Of a stretch of DNA of 46,382 bases, positions 18,518 through 26,679 are shown piece by piece. The translations under genes and the position numbers were made by a program. The stretch comes from an uncultured Alphaproteobacteria bacterium (lineage in GTDB: Bacteria; Pseudomonadota; Alphaproteobacteria; HIMB59; GCA-002718135), in assembly GCA_902630465.1 (NCBI GenBank), contig CACOVJ010000007.1:1-46382 (forward strand), in the 5' to 3' direction. The notes beneath the pieces were generated by a model that was not told where the DNA came from, searched no databases, and worked only from the letters and a program-made list of their open reading frames with translations. Within the stretch, counting starts at the first letter, position 1. Each line of letters starts with the position of its first letter.

Positions 18518-19025
18518 ATTCCAAGTTAAAATTTATTTCATTAAGTTTATTTTTTATATCATTTGTTATATTTATAGAATTAGAGGCGATTAAATAACTC
18601 GTTGAATCTAAGACTAAATCTATATTATTATTTTTAGCATATTTTTCTGTCAAAACAATTATTTCTTGAAGTATTAATTTTCTCATTTTTATAATTTCAT
18701 CCTGATAGTGCATATTGAAAGAATCAACTAAATTAGTAAATTTACCTAATTCAATATTATAGTTGTTTATTAAATTATTAATTTCAGTTTCATTTAATAC
18801 AATTTTAGACTTATCTATCTCTGATTTTATTTTATTTAATTTAATTTCATTTTCCTTGATGATGTTAGAATTAATTTTTTGATTATTTTCAATTTCTAAT
18901 AAAAATTCTTTATAGTATTTGTTACTATCTAAAAGTTTTTCGATATCTAATACTGCAATATTAGTGGATAAAGTAGTTTTAGAATATAAAATAATAAAAA
19001 ATACTAATATAAATTTTTTTATCAA
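18495..19025 (-). CDS. skp: OmpH/Skp-family periplasmic chaperone
   Basis: Periplasmic holdase that carries unfolded outer-membrane proteins to the BAM complex. 176 residues: a signal peptide (about 1-20, KKFILVFFIILYS core), a short core strand IAVLDIEKLLDSN, a long charged coiled coil (about 35-125), and a closing segment KNNIDLVLDSTSYLIAS that is typical of the OmpH family. The start is TTG at 19025, overlapping the bamA stop as TTGA. No other start keeps the signal peptide, so TTG is probably real. The bamA-skp-lpxD order is the classic one. Confidence 0.9.
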   Translation of the reverse strand: MIKKFILVFFIILYSKTTLSTNIAVLDIEKLLDSNKYYKEFLLEIENNQKINSNIIKENEIKLNKIKSEIDKSKIVLNETEINNLINNYNIELGKFTNLVDSFNMHYQDEIIKMRKLILQEIIVLTEKYAKNNNIDLVLDSTSYLIASNSINITNDIKNKLNEINFNLEFESFEKN

Positions 19026-21307
19026 TCTAAATTACCTATGGAAAATAGGAACATTCTTTTAATATCATATTCTTCGTCTTGGATTGGGAAACCCCAAGCA
19101 AAACCAATTGGTCCAATTGCAGAGTAATATTTAAAACCAAAGCCAACTGATGATCTAATAGTATTATCATTTTTTGTTGGTTTTGTTTTATTTTCCCATA
19201 CCAAACCGTAATCATTAAAAATATTCACATAAAATGGAAATTGTGAGTCTTTTGATAGCTCTCTTGAAATATCAAATTTTGTTACAACCAGATTATTACC
19301 ACCGACATAAGATGATCTTGAATTTCTAGGGCCCGCACCAAAAGTATCAAATCCCCGAAGCCACCTACCGCCCAGAGAGAATTTATCATCTGTTAATATA
19401 TCATTATTACTTAAAGAAATAATATTCCCAACTCTAGCTTGAAAGGAAAATATATTTTTATCAATTTTATTATATTTTTTATAAGTTATAATGTTCTTGA
19501 ATGTTCCATTAGAAGAACTTGTAGGTGTTTCTATAGAATTAATATAGCTTACAAAAGTTCCATTTTGAGGCAAAACTAGGGAGTTAAGAGTATTATATGA
19601 TAGTCTATTATTCAATACAAAACTTACATTTTCACCAGATGAATTATTTATAGTTGAAGCAACAGTTGAAGCATTGGTAATTTTATAATCTTTTATTATA
19701 TAATCTAAATTTATAGCGTGATTTATTAATGGACTAACTTTATATGATATGCCTATTCCTGTCGACAATGTATCAAGTTTATAGGAACTTGCTACTGAAA
19801 AGTCTTCTTGTTTTAATTGAGCCTTGTAAGTAACATTTACATCATTTACATAATTTATTCTATCTGTTGTTTCAAAAGTAAATTCAGTTTTATCATCTGT
19901 TGTATTAATAAGTGTTTTTAAAGATCTTCCTGTGCCATAAAAATTTCTCTCACTTAATCCAGCTACAACACCAAAGCCCTCCAAAGTACCTATAGATAGA
20001 CCAACATTAAATGTTCCAGTTTGTTTTTCATCAACTATTATCTGAATTTCAGATAGCTCATTATCTATTTCTTTTTCGATAATCTCAACTGACTTAAATA
20101 AGCCTAGTGAATTTAGTTTTTTTTGAATATTTTTAAGTTGAGATTTATGATAAGCATCTCCTTCAACAAGTTTTAGCTCTCTTCTAATGACTTTATCAAA
20201 GGTTCTTGTATTTCCATATATGTTTATTTGTTTTGCATATTTAGGCTCTATTTGATAGATTTCATAAACAATGGAGACATGTTTCAAATCTTTTTTTTCC
20301 AATACATTAATTTCAAAAAATTGAATACCATCTTTCATGATTAAATCAGAAATATCAGCATTCAATTTATTAATTTCTGTTAGAGAATAAATATTATTTT
20401 GGCTAATTGTATTATTTATCAAGTTTTTAATATTGCTTTGTAAATCAGGATTCAGCATTTTATTTTTATCTGTTAAGGTAATATTTTTATATTGATAAAC
20501 TTCCCCCTCAATAATTTTAAAATATATATTTACTTTATTAGATTTTAAGTACTCTACAGAAAAATCTACCTTTATATCAATGTAGCCTTTGTTTATATAA
20601 TATTTTTTTATTGCGACTAAATCGTTTTCAATAATATATTTTTTATAATTATTATTAGCAAATATATTGGTTAATGTTTTTGTTTTGGTTTTTATTACAC
20701 TTTTTAATTCTTCTTTGTCTATTGTATCGTTTCCACTAAAATATATTTTTGCTACTTTAGTTATGTTTCCTTCTTTAAATTCAAAATACAGATCAGCGGT
20801 ATTAGTTTCTTTATATAATTTTGATGTAAAAGTAATTTGTGAATTATTATATCCAAAAGATTTATATAAATTTTGAAGTTCTGATATAAATTCATTTATT
20901 GTAATAGGATTTAAATTAAAAATTTTGAACTCATTTGTAAGTTTACTTAACTCTTCATCATCAAATCTATCATTATTTTTAAAATATATTTTATTAATAT
21001 TTGGATATTCTTTTATATTAATAATATATGTATTTTCATTTACTTCTACAGATACCTGTTCAAATAATTGAGAGTTATCTAAAGTTTTTATCAAATAATT
21101 AGAATATTTATCTGAGATTTCACTCGGAGGATCTTTTAACAAAGAAAGGATAACATCTTTATCTGTAAAATTATTTCCATTTATCTCAATCTTAATATTA
21201 TTTGAGATTACTTTATTAGAAATTGAAACAATAATTAATAGACTTATGATAAATTTAGAATATTGTCTTAATTTTATTTTCAACTTTTTCATGAAATTTA
21301 ATAACAT
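19022..21307 (-). CDS. bamA: BamA, outer-membrane protein assembly factor
   Basis: Central Omp85 subunit of the BAM complex, which inserts beta-barrels into the outer membrane. Up to 761 residues: a signal peptide (about 6-34), five POTRA domains (about 35-430) and a C-terminal 16-strand barrel with the GGRWLRGFDTFGAGPR (VRGF-type) motif and GPIGFAWGFPI near the end. The true start may be the ATG at 21292, which gives a cleaner signal peptide beginning KKLKIKLRQ. Either start overlaps dxr (38 or 53 bases). The last residues FSIGNLD end in Asp, where most BamA proteins end in Phe or another aromatic. rseP is missing between dxr and bamA. Confidence 0.95.
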   Translation of the reverse strand: MLLNFMKKLKIKLRQYSKFIISLLIIVSISNKVISNNIKIEINGNNFTDKDVILSLLKDPPSEISDKYSNYLIKTLDNSQLFEQVSVEVNENTYIINIKEYPNINKIYFKNNDRFDDEELSKLTNEFKIFNLNPITINEFISELQNLYKSFGYNNSQITFTSKLYKETNTADLYFEFKEGNITKVAKIYFSGNDTIDKEELKSVIKTKTKTLTNIFANNNYKKYIIENDLVAIKKYYINKGYIDIKVDFSVEYLKSNKVNIYFKIIEGEVYQYKNITLTDKNKMLNPDLQSNIKNLINNTISQNNIYSLTEINKLNADISDLIMKDGIQFFEINVLEKKDLKHVSIVYEIYQIEPKYAKQINIYGNTRTFDKVIRRELKLVEGDAYHKSQLKNIQKKLNSLGLFKSVEIIEKEIDNELSEIQIIVDEKQTGTFNVGLSIGTLEGFGVVAGLSERNFYGTGRSLKTLINTTDDKTEFTFETTDRINYVNDVNVTYKAQLKQEDFSVASSYKLDTLSTGIGISYKVSPLINHAINLDYIIKDYKITNASTVASTINNSSGENVSFVLNNRLSYNTLNSLVLPQNGTFVSYINSIETPTSSSNGTFKNIITYKKYNKIDKNIFSFQARVGNIISLSNNDILTDDKFSLGGRWLRGFDTFGAGPRNSRSSYVGGNNLVVTKFDISRELSKDSQFPFYVNIFNDYGLVWENKTKPTKNDNTIRSSVGFGFKYYSAIGPIGFAWGFPIQDEEYDIKRMFLFSIGNLD

Positions 21308-22409
21308 CTTTAATAGTCTTTAATGAAGAATACAAATTGAAAGAAACAACTTTTTTAATTATCTTGTAAATATCTGTATATTTAATTAGATTATTCTTAA
21401 ACATATTAACAGCATATTCGTTACCAACATTAAATTTTATCAAATTAGAAGGCTTAGACTTATCCATTTTTTTGAAAATATTAATTATAGGAAACATTTT
21501 GGGATCAACTTTGTAAAACGTTAATTCAGAATAACTTTTAAAATATAATCGGTTATATTTTTTCTTTGGATTAATTTTTGATAGCATTAAAAAATTATGT
21601 AGTGGAATAATCATGTCATTTTTGAATAAATTGAATTGAGTTGTATAGTTTTCTTTTTCTATTATTGAATGAACTAGCGCTTTTGGATGTATTAAAATAT
21701 CAATTTTTTCATAAGGAATACTAAAAAGATAATGAGCTTCTATTATCTCCAAACACTTATTTACTAATGTTGCAGAGTCAATACTATTTTTATATCCCAT
21801 TTTCCATTTAGGATGATTAATTGCTTGTTTGAAAGATACATTTTTTAATTTATTAAAATTTTTTCCAAAAAAAGGTCCTCCTGAAGCGGTGATGATAATT
21901 TTTTTTAAATTATCTTTTAAATTACCATTATTAAGTGTTTCAAATAATGAATAATGCTCTGAGTCTAGTGGAAAAATATTTGTTTTTTTAAAATATTTAT
22001 TATTTTTAAATATATGTCCGGCAGATACTATAGCTTCTTTATTAACAATACCTAAATTGCTTGTATTTTTAATAATGTTTTCTAAATAATAAAGTGATTT
22101 ATATCCTGAAATAGCTAAAACTGAAAAGTCTGATTTAGAATTATTAAGGTATTTTTTTAATTTATTAAAAGTTAAAATCTTAGTTTTGTTAGTTAATTGT
22201 TTTTTAAATATTTTTTTTAATTTATTTAAAGCATTTGTATCATTTAAATGTACATAATTAGGTTTGTAAATTTTAATCTGTTTTAAGATTAAATTTATAT
22301 TAGTGTTGCCACACAATAAATTAACTCTTATATCAGGAAAACTTTTAGATATGATTTTTAGGGTTTTTTTTCCTATTTCACCAGTTGATCCATATATGTT
22401 TATATTCAT
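21255..22409 (-). CDS. dxr: 1-deoxy-D-xylulose 5-phosphate reductoisomerase
   Basis: Makes methylerythritol 4-phosphate, the committed step of the non-mevalonate isoprenoid pathway that feeds UppS. The 384 residues are full length. The NADPH-binding start is INIYGSTGEIGKKTL, and the central catalytic region includes VNKEAIVSAG, PLDSEHYSLFE, TASGGPF and HPKWKMGYKNSIDSATLVNKCLEIIEAH. The domains are Lys/Asn-rich but intact. It overlaps cdsA by ATGA and runs 38-53 bases into bamA. The usual order uppS-cdsA-dxr-rseP-bamA is kept except that rseP is absent. Confidence 0.96.
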   Translation of the reverse strand: MNINIYGSTGEIGKKTLKIISKSFPDIRVNLLCGNTNINLILKQIKIYKPNYVHLNDTNALNKLKKIFKKQLTNKTKILTFNKLKKYLNNSKSDFSVLAISGYKSLYYLENIIKNTSNLGIVNKEAIVSAGHIFKNNKYFKKTNIFPLDSEHYSLFETLNNGNLKDNLKKIIITASGGPFFGKNFNKLKNVSFKQAINHPKWKMGYKNSIDSATLVNKCLEIIEAHYLFSIPYEKIDILIHPKALVHSIIEKENYTTQFNLFKNDMIIPLHNFLMLSKINPKKKYNRLYFKSYSELTFYKVDPKMFPIINIFKKMDKSKPSNLIKFNVGNEYAVNMFKNNLIKYTDIYKIIKKVVSFNLYSSLKTIKDVIKFHEKVENKIKTIF

Positions 22410-23029
22410 ATAAACTTTATTATAAAACTAAATGTTATTAATGACAGAATAAAACTGTCAAACCTATCAAAAAAACCTCCATGACCAGGTAAGATATTAC
22501 TTGAATTTTTAATATTATTTAATCTTTTAAAAATTGATTCAATCATATCACCAAAAAAAGCAGAAACGATTATTGCCAAAGTAAATATTATTATTTGCGG
22601 AGTAAGTAACAAATTAAATAAGTAACAAAAAAATATGCTCGCAGAAACAGAAAAACAAATACCTCCAATTAATCCTTCCAGTGTCTTATTAGGACTTATT
22701 TTATGAGATATTTTTCTCCTGCCATAAAATTTACCTACTAAGTAAGAAAAGATATCAAATGTTATTATAATTGTAACCATTAGATTAAAGATTAAATATA
22801 ATGAAGGATCAAATTTATGAAAATAAATAGAAGAAAATGATAATAATAAATATATTATTATAGTTATTCTATAGTTTTTAAAATTAAATAAAACTTCAAA
22901 GCTAATTATAATATAAATAATTAAAACTAATAATAATACATATTTAAAGCTGTAAACTACTAATAAAAAATAAATAAATAAAAAAAAAACTGAAATCAGA
23001 ATTCTAGTAAATAAATCTTTATAATCCAT
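22406..23029 (-). CDS. cdsA: Phosphatidate cytidylyltransferase
   Basis: Makes CDP-diacylglycerol from CTP and phosphatidic acid, the branch point to all membrane phospholipids. An integral membrane protein of 207 residues, shorter than the usual 260-285, with about six hydrophobic helices. The CDP-diglyceride synthase signature is complete in the C-terminal third: ISPNKTLEGLIGG, then GDMIESIFKR and GHGGFFDRFDS with the metal-binding Asp pair. The shortening affects the N-terminal helices. It overlaps uppS by 11 bases and dxr by four (ATGA). Confidence 0.94.
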   Translation of the reverse strand: MDYKDLFTRILISVFFLFIYFLLVVYSFKYVLLLVLIIYIIISFEVLFNFKNYRITIIIYLLLSFSSIYFHKFDPSLYLIFNLMVTIIITFDIFSYLVGKFYGRRKISHKISPNKTLEGLIGGICFSVSASIFFCYLFNLLLTPQIIIFTLAIIVSAFFGDMIESIFKRLNNIKNSSNILPGHGGFFDRFDSFILSLITFSFIIKFI

Positions 23030-23705
23030 ATTTTCTATTTATTTTTAAGTAATCGTTAACAATTTTTTCAAATTCGTTAGTAGAAAATTCTGGCCATAAA
23101 GTATCAGTAAAAAATAATTCTGTGTATGTTAAGTTATACATAATAAAATTACTTAGTCTCTTATAACCACCTGTTCTTATTAAAACATCTGGATCATCAC
23201 AGTATCCTAAATAAAATAATTTTCTTATTTGTTCATTATTTTCTATATCAATATCATTGATGCTACTTTTAAACTTTTTTAAAACTTCCTTAATTTCTTC
23301 TTTAAAACCGTAATTAAATGCAATATTAAGATTTAGACTTTTATTATTATTTGATATTTTTTCAGCTTTATCAAACATATCAATAACTTTAGCTGGTAAA
23401 TTGATCCTTGATCCAAAAATATTAATTTTAATATTCTGCTTATTGATTAATTCATCAATTAATTGACTGAAATTATTATAAATAATTTCATATATTAAAT
23501 TAATTGAAGACCTTTTGTAATTCTCTGAAGACAAAGTGAATAGTGTAACATTTGGAATATTTAGTCTTAAACAACAATCAATAATTTTTTTTATATTATC
23601 AAAACCTTTTTTGTAGCCAGTTTTACTATTTAAATTATTTTTTTTAGCCCATCTTTTATTACCATCTAAAATTAAAGCTACATGACTTAAACTATTATCA
23701 GCCAA
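23019..23705 (-). CDS. uppS: Undecaprenyl (di-trans,poly-cis) diphosphate synthase
   Basis: Cis-prenyltransferase that makes the C55 lipid carrier for peptidoglycan and LPS sugars. The 228 residues match the family. The catalytic Asp14 lies in VALILDGNKRWAKKNN; SSENYKRS, NIAFNYG and the C-terminal DPDVLIRTGGYKRLSNF and WPEF are present. The only workable start is TTG at 23705, two bases after the frr stop; no ATG lies before the catalytic motif. It overlaps cdsA by 11 bases. Together with dxr and cdsA this forms the lipid-precursor part of the cluster. Confidence 0.95.
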   Translation of the reverse strand: MADNSLSHVALILDGNKRWAKKNNLNSKTGYKKGFDNIKKIIDCCLRLNIPNVTLFTLSSENYKRSSINLIYEIIYNNFSQLIDELINKQNIKINIFGSRINLPAKVIDMFDKAEKISNNNKSLNLNIAFNYGFKEEIKEVLKKFKSSINDIDIENNEQIRKLFYLGYCDDPDVLIRTGGYKRLSNFIMYNLTYTELFFTDTLWPEFSTNEFEKIVNDYLKINRKYGL

Positions 23706-23707
23706 AC

Positions 23708-24250
23708 TTAGACTTTCAAAATTTCGCTTCTTTTATCGTCAAGAATATTTTCAATTTTTTTTATATTGTCATCAGTTTCTTTTTGAATGTTGTTAATAAT
23801 TTTTTTTAAATCATCCTCTGAATAATTATTTTCTTTTTTTTCTTTTTTATTAATCTCAATATAATCTCTACGAATATTTCTAATGGCTATTTTAGCGTTC
23901 TCAGCATACTCAGATGCAATTTTTGTAATTTCTTTTCTTCTTTCCTCACTTAGTTTAGGAATTGGTAATCGTATTAGTTGCCCATCAACCTGGGGATTTA
24001 TACCTAAGTTTGAATCTGTTATTGCACCTTCAATTTGTTTAATCAAACTATTGTCCCATACCTGGATTGTAATTGTACTTGAATCTGGAATAGATATATT
24101 TCCTAGCTGGTTGATTGGTGTGTTTGAACCATAAGCTTGAATCACAATATTGTCCAACATTGATGGATTAGCTCTTGATGTTCTTAGTGAATTTAATTCT
24201 TTTTCAAAATGTGCTATTGATGCATTCATTTTTTTTGTAATTTCTTCCAT
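23708..24250 (-). CDS. frr: Ribosome recycling factor
   Basis: Splits the post-termination ribosome with EF-G. The 180 residues are slightly short of the E. coli 185. Family marks are LNSLRTSRANPSMLDNI, the central beta domain with YGSNTPINQLGNISIPD, and the C-terminal helices with PIPKLSEERRKEI and AIRNIRRD. The ATG at 24250 follows the pyrH stop by one base, and the stop lies two bases before the uppS TTG. The pyrH-frr-uppS order is standard. Confidence 0.97.
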   Translation of the reverse strand: MEEITKKMNASIAHFEKELNSLRTSRANPSMLDNIVIQAYGSNTPINQLGNISIPDSSTITIQVWDNSLIKQIEGAITDSNLGINPQVDGQLIRLPIPKLSEERRKEITKIASEYAENAKIAIRNIRRDYIEINKKEKKENNYSEDDLKKIINNIQKETDDNIKKIENILDDKRSEILKV

Positions 24251-24251
24251 A

Positions 24252-24953
24252 TCAGCTAATTTTACTATATGATCCTTTCCTATTCAAAACATTAATTAGT
24301 GAATTTGGTTTAAAGATATTGGTAATATAAATTGGAATATTGGTATCTTTTGCCAAACTTATGGCAGTTAAATCCATAACTTTTAAATTTTTGTTGATAA
24401 CTTGAGTGTAGGATATTTTTTTAATCAATTTTGCTTTTGGATTTTTTACTGGATCACTCTCATAAATACCATCAACTTTTGTTGCTTTAATTATGAAATT
24501 ACAATCCAGTTCTGATGCTCTTAGTGAGGCGGCAGTATCTGTTGAGAAAAATGGGTTTCCTGTTCCTGCAGCAAAAATTACAATACGATTTTTTTCTAAA
24601 TGTCTTATTGCTCTTCTCCTTATATATGGCTCAGCTATTTGGGACATTATTATTGCAGATTGTACTCTAGTCGGAACATTTATTTTTTCTAGACTACTTT
24701 GAAGTGATAAAGCATTCATAACGGTTGCAAGCATTCCCATATAATCAGAAGTAGATCGATCTATTCCTTCAGAAGCACCTTTAATACCTCTAAAAATATT
24801 ACCTCCACCAATAATAATACAAATCTGGTATTTTTTTTTGTAGACCTTTTTTATCTCATTTGTAATTTTATTTATTGTAGATACATCAATACCATAGTTT
24901 GAATCACCCATTAATGATTCACCTGATATCTTAATTAATATTCTTTTTATCAT
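24252..24953 (-). CDS. pyrH: UMP kinase
   Basis: Phosphorylates UMP to UDP, supplying all pyrimidine nucleotides; it is the bacterial hexameric amino-acid-kinase-fold enzyme. The 233 residues are typical. ILIKISGESLMG opens the ATP site. IIGGGNIFRG and the UMP-binding TSDYMGMLATVMNA are intact, as are GTGNPFFSTDTAA and KATKVDGIYESDP. It follows tsf by two bases and precedes frr by one, forming the classic rpsB-tsf-pyrH-frr series. Confidence 0.97.
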   Translation of the reverse strand: MIKRILIKISGESLMGDSNYGIDVSTINKITNEIKKVYKKKYQICIIIGGGNIFRGIKGASEGIDRSTSDYMGMLATVMNALSLQSSLEKINVPTRVQSAIIMSQIAEPYIRRRAIRHLEKNRIVIFAAGTGNPFFSTDTAASLRASELDCNFIIKATKVDGIYESDPVKNPKAKLIKKISYTQVINKNLKVMDLTAISLAKDTNIPIYITNIFKPNSLINVLNRKGSYSKIS

Positions 24954-24955
24954 AA

Positions 24956-25813
24956 CTATAAACTAAAAATATTATATGAAATAATTTTATAATCATATTT
25001 TTCCTTATAATCAGAAATAATTTGGCTAACTGTTTTTTCCTGATCTAGAATAAAGTTCTGATTTAATAAAGTAACCTCAGAATAGTACTTTTTCATCTTT
25101 CCTTCTAAAATTTTATCAACAATATTTTCTGGTTTACCAGAGCTTAAGATTAATTCTTTTTGAATTTTTTTCTCCTTTTCAATTAAATTAACGTCTAAAT
25201 CTTTTATGTCTAGAGCATCTGGTTTCATTGCTGCAACATGCATACAAATATTTTTTGATAGAGTTTTAATCTTATCATCATTATTTTTTGTTTCATAATT
25301 AATGAGCGAAATAATTTTACCGATGTTTTTCTTATAACTATTATGAACGTAGTAAGAATTAAAAGATTTATGATTTTCTATTATTAATAAATCATTTAAT
25401 ATCAGGTTCTCTCCAATTTGCGCTATCTTATTTTTTAAATAATTTGCAATAGTTTCATCCTTAAATTTAAGATTTAATAAATTGTCCTTTGTTAGACTAG
25501 CATTATCGTTTTCAATTATTACATTTCCAATTTCATCTAAAAAATTTAAGAATGTATCACTTTTTGCTGCAAAGTCTGTTTCGCTATTAATTTTTAGTAG
25601 CGCTGTAATATTGTCATTAGAGTATATACCTATTGCACCTTCATTTGCTTCTCTTGATGATTTTTTTGAAGCTTTGGCAAGACCTTTTTTTCTTAAATAT
25701 TCTATTGCTTCATCTAAACTATTATTATTTTCGCTTAGTGCTTTTTTACAATCAAGAAAACCTGCACCTGTTTTACTTCTTAAATCTTTAATGAGATTCA
25801 TTATATCTGACAT
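24956..25813 (-). CDS. tsf: Elongation factor Ts
   Basis: Nucleotide exchange factor for EF-Tu. The 285 residues are typical. The N-terminal UBA-like domain holds IKDLRSKTGAGFLDCKKAL; the TDFAAKSDTF motif (near residue 80) is the part of the core that touches the EF-Tu magnesium site. The dimerisation subdomains that follow are more diverged and Lys/Asn-rich. A good Shine-Dalgarno sequence (AGGAG) lies about 8 bases before the ATG at 25813. A 30-base spacer separates it from rpsB, with which it is surely co-transcribed. Confidence 0.97.
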   Translation of the reverse strand: MSDIMNLIKDLRSKTGAGFLDCKKALSENNNSLDEAIEYLRKKGLAKASKKSSREANEGAIGIYSNDNITALLKINSETDFAAKSDTFLNFLDEIGNVIIENDNASLTKDNLLNLKFKDETIANYLKNKIAQIGENLILNDLLIIENHKSFNSYYVHNSYKKNIGKIISLINYETKNNDDKIKTLSKNICMHVAAMKPDALDIKDLDVNLIEKEKKIQKELILSSGKPENIVDKILEGKMKKYYSEVTLLNQNFILDQEKTVSQIISDYKEKYDYKIISYNIFSL

Positions 25814-25843
25814 TAATATCTCCTATATAAAAAAGTTGTAATT

Positions 25844-26584
25844 TTATCTAGTTTCTTCTTCTTTAACAGAACCTTCTTCTGACTTTTTTTCTTCAAAGTT
25901 TACTGCATCCTCAATAGTTTCAGAAAAATATTTTTTATATAAATTTATAGACCTTAATGCATCATCATTGCCTGGGATCACATAATCTATTAAATCGGGA
26001 TCAGCATTTGAGTCAACAATACCAATAACAGGAATATTTAATTTCTTTGCTTCAAGAACGGCTATCTTATCTTTTAAGACATCAAAAATTACTAATAAAT
26101 CTGGTTTTCCATTTAATTTACGTATACCTCCTATATTTAGTTCAAGCTTTTGTTTTTCTCTTGAAATATCTAGTAACTCTTTTTTTGATAAACTTTTTGA
26201 TATGTTTTCATCATTAGTAAATGTTTCAATTTCATCTAGTCTTTTGATTGAATTTGAAATAGTATTCCAATTTGTAAGAGTGCCACCCAACCATCTTTTA
26301 TTAACATAAAAATTATCATTTATATTTGCTAAATCTTTAACAGTTTGTTCACATTGTTTTTTAGTACCAACAAAAAGTACTTTACCAGACTTACTAATAG
26401 TTTCGTGAATTTTTGTTAACGCAATATTTAATAAATCAACTGTAATTCTTAAGTCGAATATATGTATGTTATTTCTTACTCCATATATATATTCTTTCAT
26501 CTTTGGGTTCCATCTTCTGACATTATGACCAAAATGAACCCCAGATTCTAATAAGTCCTCTATTTTAATTTCAGGTAAATTCAT
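25844..26584 (-). CDS. rpsB: 30S ribosomal protein S2
   Basis: Small-subunit ribosomal protein. The 246 residues are full length, with LLESGVHFGHNVRRWNPKMKEYIYG near the N-terminus (signature 1) followed by the coiled-coil hairpin, then KRWLGGTLTNW and PVIGIVDSNADPDLIDYVIPGNDDA. The tail is acidic (EEKKSEEGSVKEEE). It follows the largest spacer in the window, which carries a possible structured leader. The strong GGAGG four bases before the ATG at 26584 fixes the start. S2 represses its own operon in several bacteria, and the leader would suit that here. Confidence 0.97.
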   Translation of the reverse strand: MNLPEIKIEDLLESGVHFGHNVRRWNPKMKEYIYGVRNNIHIFDLRITVDLLNIALTKIHETISKSGKVLFVGTKKQCEQTVKDLANINDNFYVNKRWLGGTLTNWNTISNSIKRLDEIETFTNDENISKSLSKKELLDISREKQKLELNIGGIRKLNGKPDLLVIFDVLKDKIAVLEAKKLNIPVIGIVDSNADPDLIDYVIPGNDDALRSINLYKKYFSETIEDAVNFEEKKSEEGSVKEEETR

Positions 26585-26679
26585 AATTCCTCCGGTTGTA
26601 CCTCCACAGAAACAAAAAACACCGGTTTTTTCTGTGTGCTAGTTATTAAAATAGGGTAATATTACAAAAATGATTAATT
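26585..26679 (-). promoter_or_regulatory. rpsB leader: hairpin with possible pseudoknot at the ribosome-binding site
   Basis: On the minus strand an 8-bp stem forms between CACAGAAA (26636-26629) and TTTCTGTG (26612-26605). Its loop contains ACCGGT (26626-26621), and CCGGU in the loop can pair with ACCGG at 26596-26592, which overlaps the GGAGG Shine-Dalgarno sequence (26593-26589). That would form a pseudoknot hiding the ribosome-binding site. A second GGAGG lies at 26605-26601. Known S2 leaders in gammaproteobacteria also use a pseudoknot, so feedback control by S2 or Ts is a plausible inference. The stem could instead end dnaE transcripts, but no U-run directly follows it. Confidence 0.5.

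Noticed and set aside
25482-25841. 119-codon plus-strand frame inside tsf
   Set aside because: Shadow of tsf; no independent support.
26605-26636. Intrinsic terminator for dnaE
   Set aside because: The stem is real but no U-run follows on the minus strand, and it sits right at the rpsB ribosome-binding site, so a leader element explains it better.
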